Assembly: GCF_019308285.1 (NCBI RefSeq)
Contig: NZ_WWEM01000038.1
Location: 124,001-188,000 of the forward strand
Length of the DNA stretch: 64,000 nucleotides
Source of the DNA: Flavobacterium quisquiliarum
Lineage (GTDB): Bacteria; Bacteroidota; Bacteroidia; Flavobacteriales; Flavobacteriaceae
Direction of reading: 5' to 3'
The first letter of the stretch is position 1. Every line of letters starts with the position of its first letter. Under the pieces are notes generated by a model. That model had not been told where the DNA came from and ran no database searches. It saw only the letters and a list, made by a program, of their open reading frames with translations. The position numbers and the translations under genes are program-made. Positions 42,301-51,599 of this stretch are shown piece by piece.

Positions 42301-42786
42301 TCAATATTCTTTAGCCGTTTGTGAAACCCATTTTCCTGCTGTATCAACATTTTGTCTCAACAATAAATTTAGCTGGCCAACATGATGCTGAACATGTCTC
42401 ATGTTGTACAAAATCATTTCAATTCTGTTATAATTCTTCTTCTTTGTGATGAATCTTTCTTTTGAAGTTTCTTCATTTAATCCTTCAATTAAAAAGAAAA
42501 CCTTTTTACGAGAATGCTCAAGATATTCAAGCAATTCTTTTTTTAGGTAAATTCTTTCCGGTAAAATTCCTTTTGGATTAAATTCAGATAAAGAAAATGG
42601 TTGTGGTGGAGAAAATTCGTCTGGTTTTACAGATGAATAATAATCAAGCCAGAAAATGGTGTGATAAGCAGAATACCAAAAATCTTTTTTATCCCAAAAA
42701 CTCTCAGGACAAACTAAGATTGAACTCTCAAGCATGTCTATCACAGCTCCAAATTGTTTCCATAATATTTTCTTAAGTTCCTCCAT
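42301..42786 (-). CDS. DinB-family protein
   Basis: 161 residues of the four-helix DinB/YfiT fold. The metal-binding histidines are seen in WYSAYHTIFWLDYY and NMRHVQHHVGQLNLLLR, the latter giving the H-x3-H pair. DinB-like proteins bind a divalent metal, and many are thiol-transferases (bacillithiol-dependent in Gram-positives); the substrate here is unknown. A bacilliredoxin in the window fits bacillithiol use. The gene follows the upstream hypothetical by 9 bp. Confidence 0.8.
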   Translation of the reverse strand: MEELKKILWKQFGAVIDMLESSILVCPESFWDKKDFWYSAYHTIFWLDYYSSVKPDEFSPPQPFSLSEFNPKGILPERIYLKKELLEYLEHSRKKVFFLIEGLNEETSKERFITKKKNYNRIEMILYNMRHVQHHVGQLNLLLRQNVDTAGKWVSQTAKEY

Positions 42787-42795
42787 AGTTTAATT

Positions 42796-43194
42796 TTAAA
42801 CAATCCCTTTTTCAACCATTTCCAGCATAACCGGCGATGCATTTTTAAATGTAGGCGGCTGTTCGATAATACTTCCAGCATTCTTTTTATTTACTTTAAA
42901 AGTAACGTCATTATCTGTTGTAAACAAAAGCGCAGTTAAAAACGGTTTTTTGATGTAAGTCCCTAAAACCAATAAAGCTTCATCTAAAGTATGAATACTT
43001 TCGATTTCTTCTGTCTTGTATCGGGTAGTTAATGAGATAGAAAACGTATGATCTTCGTTGAGAACCAATCGGAAGTAAATGTTTTTAATTTCGGTATCGC
43101 CCATTGTTTTGGCCAATGTCAGTTTTGCGAAAGTTCCGTTTTGGATGCTTTCTTTAACTCGTTCACAAAAAAGGGCAAATATTGGTTCGTACAT
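42796..43194 (-). CDS. Hypothetical protein, 132 aa
   Basis: Begins MYEPIFALFCERVKESIQNG and has a beta-rich core (YFRLVLNEDHTFSISLTTRY, then LTALLFTTDNDVTFKVNKKN). The motif KNAGSIIEQPPTFKN near the end recalls the N-terminal region of some longer Bacteroidota proteins, but I cannot assign a family. No signal peptide. It precedes the dinB gene with 9 bp spacing, probably in one transcript. Confidence 0.6.
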   Translation of the reverse strand: MYEPIFALFCERVKESIQNGTFAKLTLAKTMGDTEIKNIYFRLVLNEDHTFSISLTTRYKTEEIESIHTLDEALLVLGTYIKKPFLTALLFTTDNDVTFKVNKKNAGSIIEQPPTFKNASPVMLEMVEKGIV

Positions 43195-43204
43195 TTTTTT
43201 TTTA

Positions 43205-43345
43205 AGGTGCTAAGGTTCTGAGATGATGAGGTTCTAAGTTTTTAAAACCTTTGTCTATTATTTAAACGCAAAGGTCGCAAAGATTTACGCAAAGGACACA
43301 AAGATTTTAGAAAAACTTGCGAACCTTGCGCTGTCCCTTGCGACC
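43205..43345. repeat. CTAAGGTTCTAAG and GCAAAGGTCGCAAAG repeat units
   Basis: 43205-43240 carries GCTAAGGTTCTGAG-type heptads as in the arms at 25830. 43265-43345 carries GCAAAGGTCGCAAAGATTTA and its inverted partner CCCTTGCGACCTTTGCGG. The two families lie side by side in the gap before the enoyl-CoA hydratase 3' end. Confidence 0.6.
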
Positions 43346-43362
43346 TTTGCGGTTAGAAAATT

Positions 43363-44145
43363 TTATTTCCCTGTAAATTCAGCTTTACGTTTTTCTAAAA
43401 AGGCTGTTGTTCCTTCTTTAAAGTCTTGGGTTCCGAAACATTCTCCGAATGATTTTATTTCAGTATCGAAACCATTTTTACCATCTTTAAAGTTTGCATT
43501 GATGGCTTTTATGGCTTTTCCAATGGCAAAAGGCGCATTTTTAATGATTTTCTGAGCGATTACGTTTGTAAACGATAGTAATTCTTCTTGAGGTACGACA
43601 TGGTTTACTAAACCGTAATCTTTTGCTTGTTCAGCAGTAATCATCGCTGCGGTCATAATCATTTCCATGGCACGGCCTTTTCCAATTAATTGCGGTAAAC
43701 GCTGTGTTCCTCCGTAACCTGGAATCAATCCTAAAGTTACTTCTGGAAGTCCCATTTTAGCATTGTCTGAAGCTACTCTGAAATGACAAGCCATCGCCAA
43801 TTCTAATCCGCCGCCAAGAGCAAAACCATTAACGGCTGCAATAACTGGTTTTCTTAGATTTTCTATGAAATCAAATAAAGACTCCTGCCCTTCTGCAGCT
43901 AATTGTGCGCCTTCAACAGTGGTATAATTCGCAAACTCCGAAATATCAGCTCCAGCTACAAAAGCTTTCTCTCCGCTTCCGGTTAAAACAATAACACGAA
44001 CATCATCATTTTTGGATAATGAGTCAACAGCATTACTCAGATCACTAATCGTTGCTTTGTTTAAAGCATTTAACTTAGTTGGTCTGTTAATGGTAATGGT
44101 AGCCACTTTTTCTTCAATTGAAATTAAGATATTTTCGTAGTTCAT
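43363..44145 (-). CDS. Enoyl-CoA hydratase/isomerase family protein
   Basis: 260 residues of crotonase fold. The oxyanion-hole blocks are KAFVAGADISEFANYT and GFALGGGLELAMACHF, and the catalytic glutamate region is GLPEVTLGLIPGYGGTQRLP, with both family glutamates in place. This favours a true enoyl-CoA hydratase acting in fatty-acid beta-oxidation or related CoA chemistry. It lies 11 bp after a histidine kinase gene on the same strand, an operon without evident common purpose. Confidence 0.9.
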   Translation of the reverse strand: MNYENILISIEEKVATITINRPTKLNALNKATISDLSNAVDSLSKNDDVRVIVLTGSGEKAFVAGADISEFANYTTVEGAQLAAEGQESLFDFIENLRKPVIAAVNGFALGGGLELAMACHFRVASDNAKMGLPEVTLGLIPGYGGTQRLPQLIGKGRAMEMIMTAAMITAEQAKDYGLVNHVVPQEELLSFTNVIAQKIIKNAPFAIGKAIKAINANFKDGKNGFDTEIKSFGECFGTQDFKEGTTAFLEKRKAEFTGK

Positions 44146-44156
44146 AACAGCTGGTT

Positions 44157-45626
44157 TTATGAGTTTGTGATGGGTAAAGAAACCCTGAAAGTCGTTCCTT
44201 TTCCGTAAGTTGATTCAAAGGTAATTGTTCCTTTGTAATTTTCTATAATGTTTTTGATAATTCCTAGTCCAAGTCCCATACCGCTCGTTTTAGTGGTAAA
44301 TTTTGGTTCGAAGATTCGTCCGATATCTTGTTTTTGGATTCCGATTCCGTTGTCTTTTACCGCAATTTCTACATTATTGTTACGTCGTTTTACGGTAACT
44401 ACAATAGACTTTTGAAACTGACTTTCCGGAATTGCCTGTGTCGCATTTTTAACCAAATTGGTAATAACACGAATCAGTTGCGTACGATCCATTTTGGAAA
44501 TGATTTCTTCTTCTTCTTTTTCGAAAACAATATAATCTTCGTTAAAAATATCCAAGGCTAATTCTACAACCTCAACCACATTTAAAGTTTCATTTTGCTG
44601 CGCCGGCATCGAAGCAAAGTTCGAAAATGCCGAAGCCACGGAAGTCATTGTATCAATCTGTTGAATTAAGGTTTCGGAGTAATCATTCATTTTCTGCTTC
44701 ACGTCTGGATCACTTGGATCAAACTTTCTTTGGAAACTCTGAACCGTCAAACGCATCGGCGTAAGCGGATTTTTAATTTCGTGTGCGACTTGTTTTGCCA
44801 TTTCGCGCCAAGCTTCTTCACGTTCACTTTGTGCCAGTTTAATGGCGCTCGTTTCGAGTTTATCCACCATTCCGTTATACGCTTTGATAAGGAAATTGAC
44901 TTCTTTGCTATTCGCTTCTAAAACAATTTTCTCGTTTTTCTGATCCAGATTGGTTTCTTCCAAACGATCTGAAATGGTTTTAAGCGATTTTGTGATATAA
45001 GTCGAAAGGAAATAAGCCAATGCAAAAGCCACAATCAACATAAAAGAATACACCTGACTCAGGCGAATCAAGAAAGTATTCAACTCATTATCGTAGTAAC
45101 CGTCGTCTTCTAAATACGGAAGGTTTAGAATTCCGAGCGGTTTGAATTTCTCGTCTTTAATTAAACTGTAGGATGATCGGTTTTTGACTCCGTCAATCGT
45201 CTTAATGTCTACAAAACGTTTTTCAATTGAGGAACGAACTAATTTCAGAATATATTCCGGAATTGGCGGAGCAATTTTATCAACCGCAAAAGACTCTTTG
45301 GATGATTTTAAAAGTTTTCCGTCGAGACTGTAAATATTGATTTCGATTTTATGAATCTGCGCTAATTCGTGGATTTTATCTTTAAAAATCAAATCCAGAT
45401 TTTGCGTTTTCAGCGGATAAGTTGTAGTCGCCAGAACGTAATTGATATGCTCTTTTACCGCATTTTCTTTTCGTTCCAACCGTTCCTGATGGTATTCTTT
45501 TGCCTCAGTTTTAAACTGAATAATCGAAATCGAAGCCAATAAAAAAGATGCCACAACAATCAATACAATCATCGACAGGAAAATCCTGGTACGAAGCGAA
45601 AGCATTGTCATTTTTATGTTGAGCAT
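44157..45626 (-). CDS. Sensor histidine kinase
   Basis: 489 residues. TM1 (IFLSMIVLIVVASFLLASIS) and TM2 (SFMLIVAFALAYFLSTYI) frame a ~150-residue periplasmic sensor. A HAMP linker follows. The HisKA helix contains EMAKQVAHEIKNPLTPMRLT, where His is the phosphate acceptor. The ATPase domain has N box LVKNATQAIP, G1 VKDNGIGIQ and G2 GMGLGLGII. It resembles the NtrY-like group. No response regulator gene is adjacent, so its partner lies elsewhere. Signal unknown. Confidence 0.9.
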   Translation of the reverse strand: MLNIKMTMLSLRTRIFLSMIVLIVVASFLLASISIIQFKTEAKEYHQERLERKENAVKEHINYVLATTTYPLKTQNLDLIFKDKIHELAQIHKIEINIYSLDGKLLKSSKESFAVDKIAPPIPEYILKLVRSSIEKRFVDIKTIDGVKNRSSYSLIKDEKFKPLGILNLPYLEDDGYYDNELNTFLIRLSQVYSFMLIVAFALAYFLSTYITKSLKTISDRLEETNLDQKNEKIVLEANSKEVNFLIKAYNGMVDKLETSAIKLAQSEREEAWREMAKQVAHEIKNPLTPMRLTVQSFQRKFDPSDPDVKQKMNDYSETLIQQIDTMTSVASAFSNFASMPAQQNETLNVVEVVELALDIFNEDYIVFEKEEEEIISKMDRTQLIRVITNLVKNATQAIPESQFQKSIVVTVKRRNNNVEIAVKDNGIGIQKQDIGRIFEPKFTTKTSGMGLGLGIIKNIIENYKGTITFESTYGKGTTFRVSLPITNS

Positions 45627-45762
45627 GATTTTAGTATTCAGTGTTCAGATTGTTAGTGTTCAGTTATTTTGCAAACGTGTAACTTCGTTTTAAAGTTATA
45701 ATATATAAAAATTTAAAAGACAATGATTGTAAACTGATCACTAAAAAACTGACCACTGCCAA

Positions 45763-46311
45763 CTATTTTCTTTCTCTAATTCTTTTGTAAAAACGGAATC
45801 CCAGCATTATTAAAACCGAGAATAAAACAATTCCGATTACGCCGAAAATCCAGTTGATGGCACTTTTTAAAACTACTAAAAAAACAACAGCAAACAAAAT
45901 AATCGTTGCGCCTTCGTTCCATAAACGCATGAAATTGTTGGAATATTTTACCTCATCTCTCTGTAATTGCTTAAAAATCTGATGACATTTTCCGTGATAT
46001 AAATATAAAAGAAAAACGAAACATAATTTTACGTGCATCCACGGCATTTTGATCCAAACGCTTCCTGCATCTGTAAAAAACAGCATCCAAAAAGCAAAGA
46101 TACTTGCCAAAACCGCCGACGGCCATGTAATAATATACCACAAACGATAGGCCATTATTTTGTATTGCGCCTGTAGAATTTCTTTTTCTGGTGAAGGTTT
46201 GTCATTGGCTTCTATTTGGTAAACAAACAAACGCACAATATAAAACAAACCCGCAAACCAAGTTATCACAAATATAAGATGCAGTGATTTTAGATAATTG
46301 TAATATTCCAT
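45763..46311 (-). CDS. hemJ: Protoporphyrinogen IX oxidase HemJ
   Basis: A 182-residue membrane protein with four or five segments of the CopD/HemJ fold. The start YLKSLHLIFVITWFAGLFYI has the conserved His in TM1, and PWMHVKLCFVFLLYLYHGK holds a second His/Lys block typical of HemJ. HemJ oxidises protoporphyrinogen IX to protoporphyrin IX with haem as cofactor, the step before ferrochelatase. The ferrochelatase gene sits directly upstream, and no hemG or hemY is seen in the window, which strongly supports this name. Confidence 0.85.
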   Translation of the reverse strand: MEYYNYLKSLHLIFVITWFAGLFYIVRLFVYQIEANDKPSPEKEILQAQYKIMAYRLWYIITWPSAVLASIFAFWMLFFTDAGSVWIKMPWMHVKLCFVFLLYLYHGKCHQIFKQLQRDEVKYSNNFMRLWNEGATIILFAVVFLVVLKSAINWIFGVIGIVLFSVLIMLGFRFYKRIRERK

Positions 46312-46342
46312 TTAGAAATGTCTTTTTTCTTTACTCTTTCCT

Positions 46343-47356
46343 CTATTTCGCCCAATCATTAATCCAATTGGAAACCGTCTGGCACCATTCGTCATCATCA
46401 TTCAAACATGGAATTGCCAAGAACTCTTCTCCCCCATTTGCTTCAAAATCTTCTTTGGCACGCATGGCGATTTCTTCCAAAGTTTCTAAACAATCTGAAA
46501 CGAAAGCTGGTGTTACAACTGCCAATTTCTTGATTCCTTTTGCAGGCATGTTATCAATTTCGACATCGGTATAAGGTTCTAACCATTTATCTCCTGCTAA
46601 ACGAGATTGAAAAGTCAAACTATATTTATCTTCTGAAAGACCTAATAATTTCACGACTTGTTTTGTAGTTTCATAACATTGGTGACGATAACAAAATTCG
46701 TGCGCTGGCGAAGGTGTGTTACAACAAGATCCGTCAATTTTACAATGTGATTTCGTTACATCGGTTTTGCGAATATGACGTTCTGGAATTCCGTGATAGG
46801 AGAACAATAAATGGTCGTATTCAAATCCAACCAAATGTTTCTGAATAGAATCTGCTAAGTTTTTGATGTAATCTGGTTTGTTATAAAATGCCGGAACATC
46901 AGTAAATTTCATGTGCGGGAATTTTTTCTTGCGAATTTCTTCGGCTTTTACTAAAATAGTCAAAGTGGAAGCCATTGCATATTGCGGATATAGTGGAAAA
47001 AGCATTACATCGGTAACTCCTTTATCGCTCAATTCCTGAAGTCCTTTTTCGATTGTCATACTTCCGTAACGCATTGCTAACGAAACTGGGACATTTACTA
47101 AAGGTTGCACTTTTTGCTGCATTCTTTCTGAAAGAACTACTAAAGGCGAACCTTCTTCCCACCAAATTTTTCCGTAAGCATGTGCTGATTCTTCTGGTCT
47201 TTTTCTTAAAATAATACCACGAACTAATAATGCTCTCAATAAATACGGAACGTCGATCACGTATTTATCCATTAAAAATTCATCTAAATAAGGTTTTACA
47301 TCTTTTGGAGTTGGACTTTCTGGAGATCCCAGATTTACTAATAATACACCTTTCAT
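46343..47356 (-). CDS. hemH: Ferrochelatase HemH
   Basis: From ATG 47356 the product is 337 residues, starting MKGVLLVNLGSPESPTPKDV, the family opening. The catalytic-histidine block is LLFSYHGIPERHIRK, and VVTPAFVSDCLETLEEI is the second conserved block. Several cysteines cluster at CKIDGSCCNTPSPAHEFC. It inserts Fe2+ into protoporphyrin IX. An upstream in-frame start (47404) adds a non-conserved lysine-rich piece. A -7-like TACTTTTG lies at 47402-47409 on the minus strand, which favours the later ATG. hemJ follows by 31 bp. Confidence 0.93.
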   Translation of the reverse strand: MKGVLLVNLGSPESPTPKDVKPYLDEFLMDKYVIDVPYLLRALLVRGIILRKRPEESAHAYGKIWWEEGSPLVVLSERMQQKVQPLVNVPVSLAMRYGSMTIEKGLQELSDKGVTDVMLFPLYPQYAMASTLTILVKAEEIRKKKFPHMKFTDVPAFYNKPDYIKNLADSIQKHLVGFEYDHLLFSYHGIPERHIRKTDVTKSHCKIDGSCCNTPSPAHEFCYRHQCYETTKQVVKLLGLSEDKYSLTFQSRLAGDKWLEPYTDVEIDNMPAKGIKKLAVVTPAFVSDCLETLEEIAMRAKEDFEANGGEEFLAIPCLNDDDEWCQTVSNWINDWAK

Positions 47357-47401
47357 TATGTTCTTTTGCTTTAAGCTTTTTATTTGTTTTTTAATTTTCG
47401 G

Positions 47402-47409
47402 CAAAAGTA
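47402..47409 (-). promoter_or_regulatory. Bacteroidota -7 element for hemH-hemJ
   Basis: Minus-strand TACTTTTG fits TAnnTTTG, 45 bp before the preferred hemH ATG. No clear -33. Confidence 0.4.
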
Positions 47410-47548
47410 AACGCTGTACTTTATTCGAAATATGATATTTATTACTTTTTAATTATTGTCGAATATCTAAAATCAATTTCTCTCGCAGATTCGGGAGATT
47501 TAGCAGATTTTTATTTTGTGCAAATTCGTGAATCTGTGGCGAAAAAAA

Positions 47549-48424
47549 TTAGACATTCGCATTTATCGACATCAAATATTTTTTTGGAGTTGTGGCAAAC
47601 TTTTTCTTGAATGCTGCTATAAAGTGACTTCCTGTACTATAACCTATTTTAAGTCCAACCTCGTTTACATTATACGAACCGCTGTCTAAAAGTTTTCGGG
47701 CGAAATCCATTTTGTAATCGAAAAGGAAACCATAAACCGTATCGCCATAAATTTGTTTGAAACCCATTTTAAGTTTTTTCAAATTCAAACCAATTTCGTC
47801 TGCTAGTTCTTGCAATCCTGGTGGTTCGGCCATATTGGCGATAATAATTTCTTTGGCTTTTCGGATTTTCAGCACATTGTCTTCGTCAATCAAAAACGGA
47901 CATTGTTCTGCATTTGGATCCTCCGTTCTGTTAAAATACAAACTCAACAATTCGTATCCTTTTCCTTTATAATAAAGGTTTTTTATGGACGGATGTAGAT
48001 TGTAATGAAACAACTGACTCAAAACAATCGCCATGGATGGACTGATATTTCCTTCGTTATAATACTTTTTATCCTTATTGTCTGGACTTAAGAAAGTAAT
48101 ATAGTCGGCTTCGGCAGAAAACAACGCGTGAAATTTCTTAATGGATACAATTACCGAAATTGCCCATGAGTTTGGAGCCAATTCTAAATTGAGCGGTAAT
48201 TCTTTCTGCGGATTGTATAAAAGCAATGATTTTTCCTCTTTCAATTCTAAAGCATAATTGCCTTGATTGAATAAAAATTTTGCATTTCCTTTTATTCCGA
48301 AGTGAAACTGTATCAGGCCAGTACCTACTATTTCATGCTGTGCATAAAATGGTTCTGAACCATCGTTTTGAAAACGAATCAGCGTAAAGTCGTCTTCAAT
48401 TTTTATAACTTCTTGAGAACTCAT
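47549..48424 (-). CDS. AraC-family transcriptional regulator
   Basis: 291 residues. The C-terminal ~100 hold the two helix-turn-helix units (GLQELADEIGLNLKKLKMGF and GSYNVNEVGLKIGYSTGSHF) ending ATTPKKYLMS. The N-terminal part is a beta-rich sensor resembling PchR-type regulators (FHFGIKGNAKFLFNQGNYA). It is divergent from hemA and next to hemH, so control of haem genes or response to iron/haem compounds is a sensible but unproven inference. Minus-strand TACTTTTG at 48518-48525 may be its -7 element. Confidence 0.88.
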   Translation of the reverse strand: MSSQEVIKIEDDFTLIRFQNDGSEPFYAQHEIVGTGLIQFHFGIKGNAKFLFNQGNYALELKEEKSLLLYNPQKELPLNLELAPNSWAISVIVSIKKFHALFSAEADYITFLSPDNKDKKYYNEGNISPSMAIVLSQLFHYNLHPSIKNLYYKGKGYELLSLYFNRTEDPNAEQCPFLIDEDNVLKIRKAKEIIIANMAEPPGLQELADEIGLNLKKLKMGFKQIYGDTVYGFLFDYKMDFARKLLDSGSYNVNEVGLKIGYSTGSHFIAAFKKKFATTPKKYLMSINANV

Positions 48425-48619
48425 AGCGATATTTTTTTGAAACGAAAATCAAAACAAACTCAAAATGTTATTTAGAACGACTCTAAACTAATCACTTCAA
48501 AGGAGTTGATTTTGCTACAAAAGTAGTCCTTTTTACTCAAAAACACCTATTTAGGTTCAAAAAAACATACAGCGACATAAAAAGTACTTTTAGCGTTATT
48601 TTTATCACTGGTATAGTAA

Positions 48620-48627
48620 TAATTTTG
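48620..48627 (+). promoter_or_regulatory. Bacteroidota -7 element for hemA
   Basis: TAATTTTG matches TAnnTTTG, 25 bp before the hemA ATG at 48652. This would give a very short leader. -33 is not clear. Confidence 0.45.
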
Positions 48628-48651
48628 TTGCACTTTTATGAAAGTGAATTT

Positions 48652-49902
48652 ATGGAAAACAATAACGTACCGAAACACCTTTATTTTTACTCAGTTGGTC
48701 TGAGTTATAAAAAAGCTGATGCTGAGGTTAGAGGTCAATTTAGTTTGGATGCAGTTGCGAAAACGAGATTACTGGAACAAGCTAAAAACGATGGAATAGA
48801 AAGTTTATTAGTTACTTCAACTTGCAACAGAACCGAAATTTACGGTTTTGCTGAACATCCATTTCAATTAATAAAATTAATCTGCGATAATAGTAACGGA
48901 TCTGTAGACGCTTTTCAAAAAGTAGGTTTCGTTTACAAAAATCAAGAAGCTATTAATCATATGTTCCGTGTAGGAACTGGTTTAGATAGTCAGATCTTAG
49001 GAGATTTCGAAATCATCTCACAAATCAAAACTTCTTTTATTCATTCAAAATCAATGAATTTAGCCAATGCTTTTATGGAAAGATTGGTAAATGCAGTGAT
49101 TCAGGCAAGTAAAAGAATTAAAACAGAAACTGAAATCAGTTCTGGTGCTACTTCGGTTTCTTTTGCTTCTGTACAATACATCCTTAAAAACGTTGAGGAC
49201 ATCAGTAATAAAAATATTCTACTTTTCGGAACTGGAAAAATCGGAAGAAATACATGTGAGAATTTAGTAAAACATACTAAAAACGAACATATCACTTTAA
49301 TCAACCGTACTAAAGACAAAGCAGAGAAATTAGCAGGAAAATTAAATTTGATTGTTAAAGATTATTCTGAATTACATTTAGAACTTCAAAAAGCCGATGT
49401 TGTCGTTGTTGCAACGGGCGCACAAAACCCAACGGTTGACAAAGCAATTTTGAATCTTAAAAAACCTTTGTTGATTCTGGACTTGTCTATTCCTAAAAAC
49501 GTGAATGAAAACGTAGAGGAATTAGAAGGTGTAACTTTAATCCACATGGATTATTTGTCTCAATTGACAGATGAAACTTTGGAAAACAGAAAATTACATA
49601 TTCCAGCTGCCGAAGTGATTATCGAAGAAATCAAAGAAGAATTTGTTACTTGGATGAAAGGCCGAAAATTTGCGCCAACTATCAATGCGTTAAAAGACAA
49701 ACTAAACGCAATCAAAGCTTCTGAACTAGATTTTCAAAGTAAAAAAATTGCCGATTTTAATGAAGAGCAGGCTGAAATCATTAGTAACCGAATCATTCAG
49801 AAAATCACTACTCATTTTGCCAATCATTTAAAAGACGACGATACCATGGTAGACGAAAGCATCGAATGGATCGAAAAAGTCTTCAAAATAAAAGCATCTT
49901 AA
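48652..49902 (+). CDS. hemA: Glutamyl-tRNA reductase HemA
   Basis: From ATG 48652 there are 416 residues. The catalytic-Cys block is VTSTCNRTEIYGFAE, followed by RVGTGLDSQILGDFEI. The NADPH domain has ILLFGTGKIGRNTCENL, and the C-terminal dimerisation helices follow. It makes glutamate-1-semialdehyde from Glu-tRNA, the first committed step of C5 haem synthesis. An upstream TTG would add nine residues across the -7 element and is rejected. hemC, hemD and hemE follow on the same strand. Confidence 0.93.
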   Translation: MENNNVPKHLYFYSVGLSYKKADAEVRGQFSLDAVAKTRLLEQAKNDGIESLLVTSTCNRTEIYGFAEHPFQLIKLICDNSNGSVDAFQKVGFVYKNQEAINHMFRVGTGLDSQILGDFEIISQIKTSFIHSKSMNLANAFMERLVNAVIQASKRIKTETEISSGATSVSFASVQYILKNVEDISNKNILLFGTGKIGRNTCENLVKHTKNEHITLINRTKDKAEKLAGKLNLIVKDYSELHLELQKADVVVVATGAQNPTVDKAILNLKKPLLILDLSIPKNVNENVEELEGVTLIHMDYLSQLTDETLENRKLHIPAAEVIIEEIKEEFVTWMKGRKFAPTINALKDKLNAIKASELDFQSKKIADFNEEQAEIISNRIIQKITTHFANHLKDDDTMVDESIEWIEKVFKIKAS

Positions 49903-49912
49903 ATAAAATTTA

Positions 49913-49993
49913 AACCATATAAGTTATATAAGTTCATTTAAAAACTGTGTTTTACTCAAACCTCTTAAATTTCCTTATATAACTTATATGGTT
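49913..49993. repeat. AACCATATAAGTTATATAAG element, copy 2
   Basis: 20-bp perfect inverted arms (49913-49932 and 49974-49993) fill the gap between hemA and hemC, ending 13 bp before the hemC ATG. Copy 1 is at 36521-36588. In RNA it would form a strong hairpin. Confidence 0.85.
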
Positions 49994-50006
49994 CAAAAAA
50001 CAAAAC

Positions 50007-50930
50007 ATGGCTGAAAAAACAATCAGAATTGGAACACGCGATAGCGAATTAGCACTTTGGCAAGCACACACTGTAGAGAAAAAACTAAATGATTTAGGTT
50101 ACAAAACCTCAATTGTTGCGGTTAAATCTCAAGGCGATATTATTCTGGATAAACCTCTTTACGAATTGGGAATTACTGGAATTTTTACCAAAACGCTTGA
50201 TATTGCGATGATCAATGGTGATATTGACATTGCGGTGCATTCGATGAAAGACGTTCCAACAGCTTTGCCAAAAGGAATTGTTCAGGCGGCTGTTTTACCA
50301 AGAGCGAATGTTTTAGATATTTTAGTCCATAAAGGAAATCCTGATTTTACAAATCCAAGTACCATTGCAACCGGAAGTTTACGTCGTCAGGCGCAATGGT
50401 TTAACAAATACCCAAATCATACTGTTGTTGATTTACGTGGAAATGTAAATACTCGTATGCAAAAATTACAAGATAATGATTGGGACGGAGCTGTTTTTGC
50501 AGCTGCAGGTTTAGAGCGAATTAATTTAAAACCTGAGAATTACATCAATCTTGATTGGATGATTCCAGCACCGGCGCAAGGCGCAATGCTTGTGGTGGCA
50601 ATGGAAAATGACAATTATACTTTGGATGCCCTTTCTCAATTAAATGATATCGAAACTGAAATTTGTACGTATATTGAACGTCAATTTTTGAGAACGCTTG
50701 AAGGCGGATGTACTGCCCCAATTGGAGCTTTGGTGACTTATAACGAAGATGAAGACACATTACATTTTCAAGGCGTTTTACTTTCTATCGACGGAAAACA
50801 AAAACTGGAAATTGACAAAACGGTAGATATTTCAGAATGGAAAAAACTAGGTTTCAACTCTGCTCAGGAGATTTTGAATAATGGAGGAAGGGAATTAATG
50901 CAGAAAATCAAAGAATCTCTGAAGAAATAA
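50007..50930 (+). CDS. hemC: Porphobilinogen deaminase HemC
   Basis: 307 residues. IRIGTRDSELALWQAHTVEK opens domain 1, SMKDVPTALPKGI is the conserved catalytic Asp region, and LEGGCTAPIGALV carries the Cys that binds the dipyrromethane cofactor. It polymerises four porphobilinogens to hydroxymethylbilane. The gene overlaps hemD by one nucleotide (TAATG), so coupling between product and next enzyme is evident. A palindromic element precedes its ATG by 13 bp. Confidence 0.95.
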   Translation: MAEKTIRIGTRDSELALWQAHTVEKKLNDLGYKTSIVAVKSQGDIILDKPLYELGITGIFTKTLDIAMINGDIDIAVHSMKDVPTALPKGIVQAAVLPRANVLDILVHKGNPDFTNPSTIATGSLRRQAQWFNKYPNHTVVDLRGNVNTRMQKLQDNDWDGAVFAAAGLERINLKPENYINLDWMIPAPAQGAMLVVAMENDNYTLDALSQLNDIETEICTYIERQFLRTLEGGCTAPIGALVTYNEDEDTLHFQGVLLSIDGKQKLEIDKTVDISEWKKLGFNSAQEILNNGGRELMQKIKESLKK

Positions 50931-51595
50931 TGGCAAACCAAGTTCAAATAGTATCTACAAAAATATTATCTCCTCTTCACAAACAAGAGTTAATGAAATA
51001 TGGCGTTGAATTAATCGAAGCTGATTTCATTAAAACCGAAAACAAACCTTTCGAATTAAAAGACCTCAACGAAAGTTTGATTTTTACAAGTCAGAATGCT
51101 GTTCGTAGTGTTTTATCAGATCCAAAATCAGAAGAACTAAAAAAGAAAAACGTGTACTGTGTTGGACTTAAAACTAAAAGTCTTTTAGAAGAAAATGGTT
51201 TTAATGTTATTGCCTACGCTGGTTATGCTTCAGATTTAGCCGAAATTATCACTTTGATTTATGGAAATGAAAGTTATACTTTTTTTAGCGGAAATTTAAG
51301 AAGAGATACTTTGCCCGAAGCTTTAAAAGAAAACGAAATTAAATTCAATGAAATTCAGGTTTACGAAACTACGCTTCAACCTCAGAAAATAAAAGCAAAT
51401 CCAGAAGCTATTTTGTTTTTTAGTCCGTCCGGAGTTAAAAGTTACCTGAAACATAATACTATCAATAAACAAATCTGTTTCTGCATCGGTGATACCACTG
51501 CAGAAGCTTTATCAAAGATTACAAAGAATATCATCGTCGCAGACCAACCCACAATTGAAGACATGATCGAAGATGTAATTCACGAATACAAATAA
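50930..51595 (+). CDS. hemD: Uroporphyrinogen-III synthase HemD
   Basis: 221 residues with the weakly conserved two-domain HemD fold. SLIFTSQNAVRSVL is the usual domain 1 block and AILFFSPSGVKSYLKHN the domain 2 block with the S-P-S-G-V motif. It closes hydroxymethylbilane with inversion of ring D. Sequence identity within HemD is always low, so position between hemC and hemE is the strongest support. The ATG overlaps the hemC stop. Confidence 0.9.
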   Translation: MANQVQIVSTKILSPLHKQELMKYGVELIEADFIKTENKPFELKDLNESLIFTSQNAVRSVLSDPKSEELKKKNVYCVGLKTKSLLEENGFNVIAYAGYASDLAEIITLIYGNESYTFFSGNLRRDTLPEALKENEIKFNEIQVYETTLQPQKIKANPEAILFFSPSGVKSYLKHNTINKQICFCIGDTTAEALSKITKNIIVADQPTIEDMIEDVIHEYK

Positions 51596-51599
51596 AAAA

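Noticed and set aside
42796..43194. N-terminal part of a SAM-dependent methyltransferase
   Set aside because: A vague resemblance to the start of some longer Bacteroidota proteins; the frame ends at 132 codons with no methyltransferase motif downstream.
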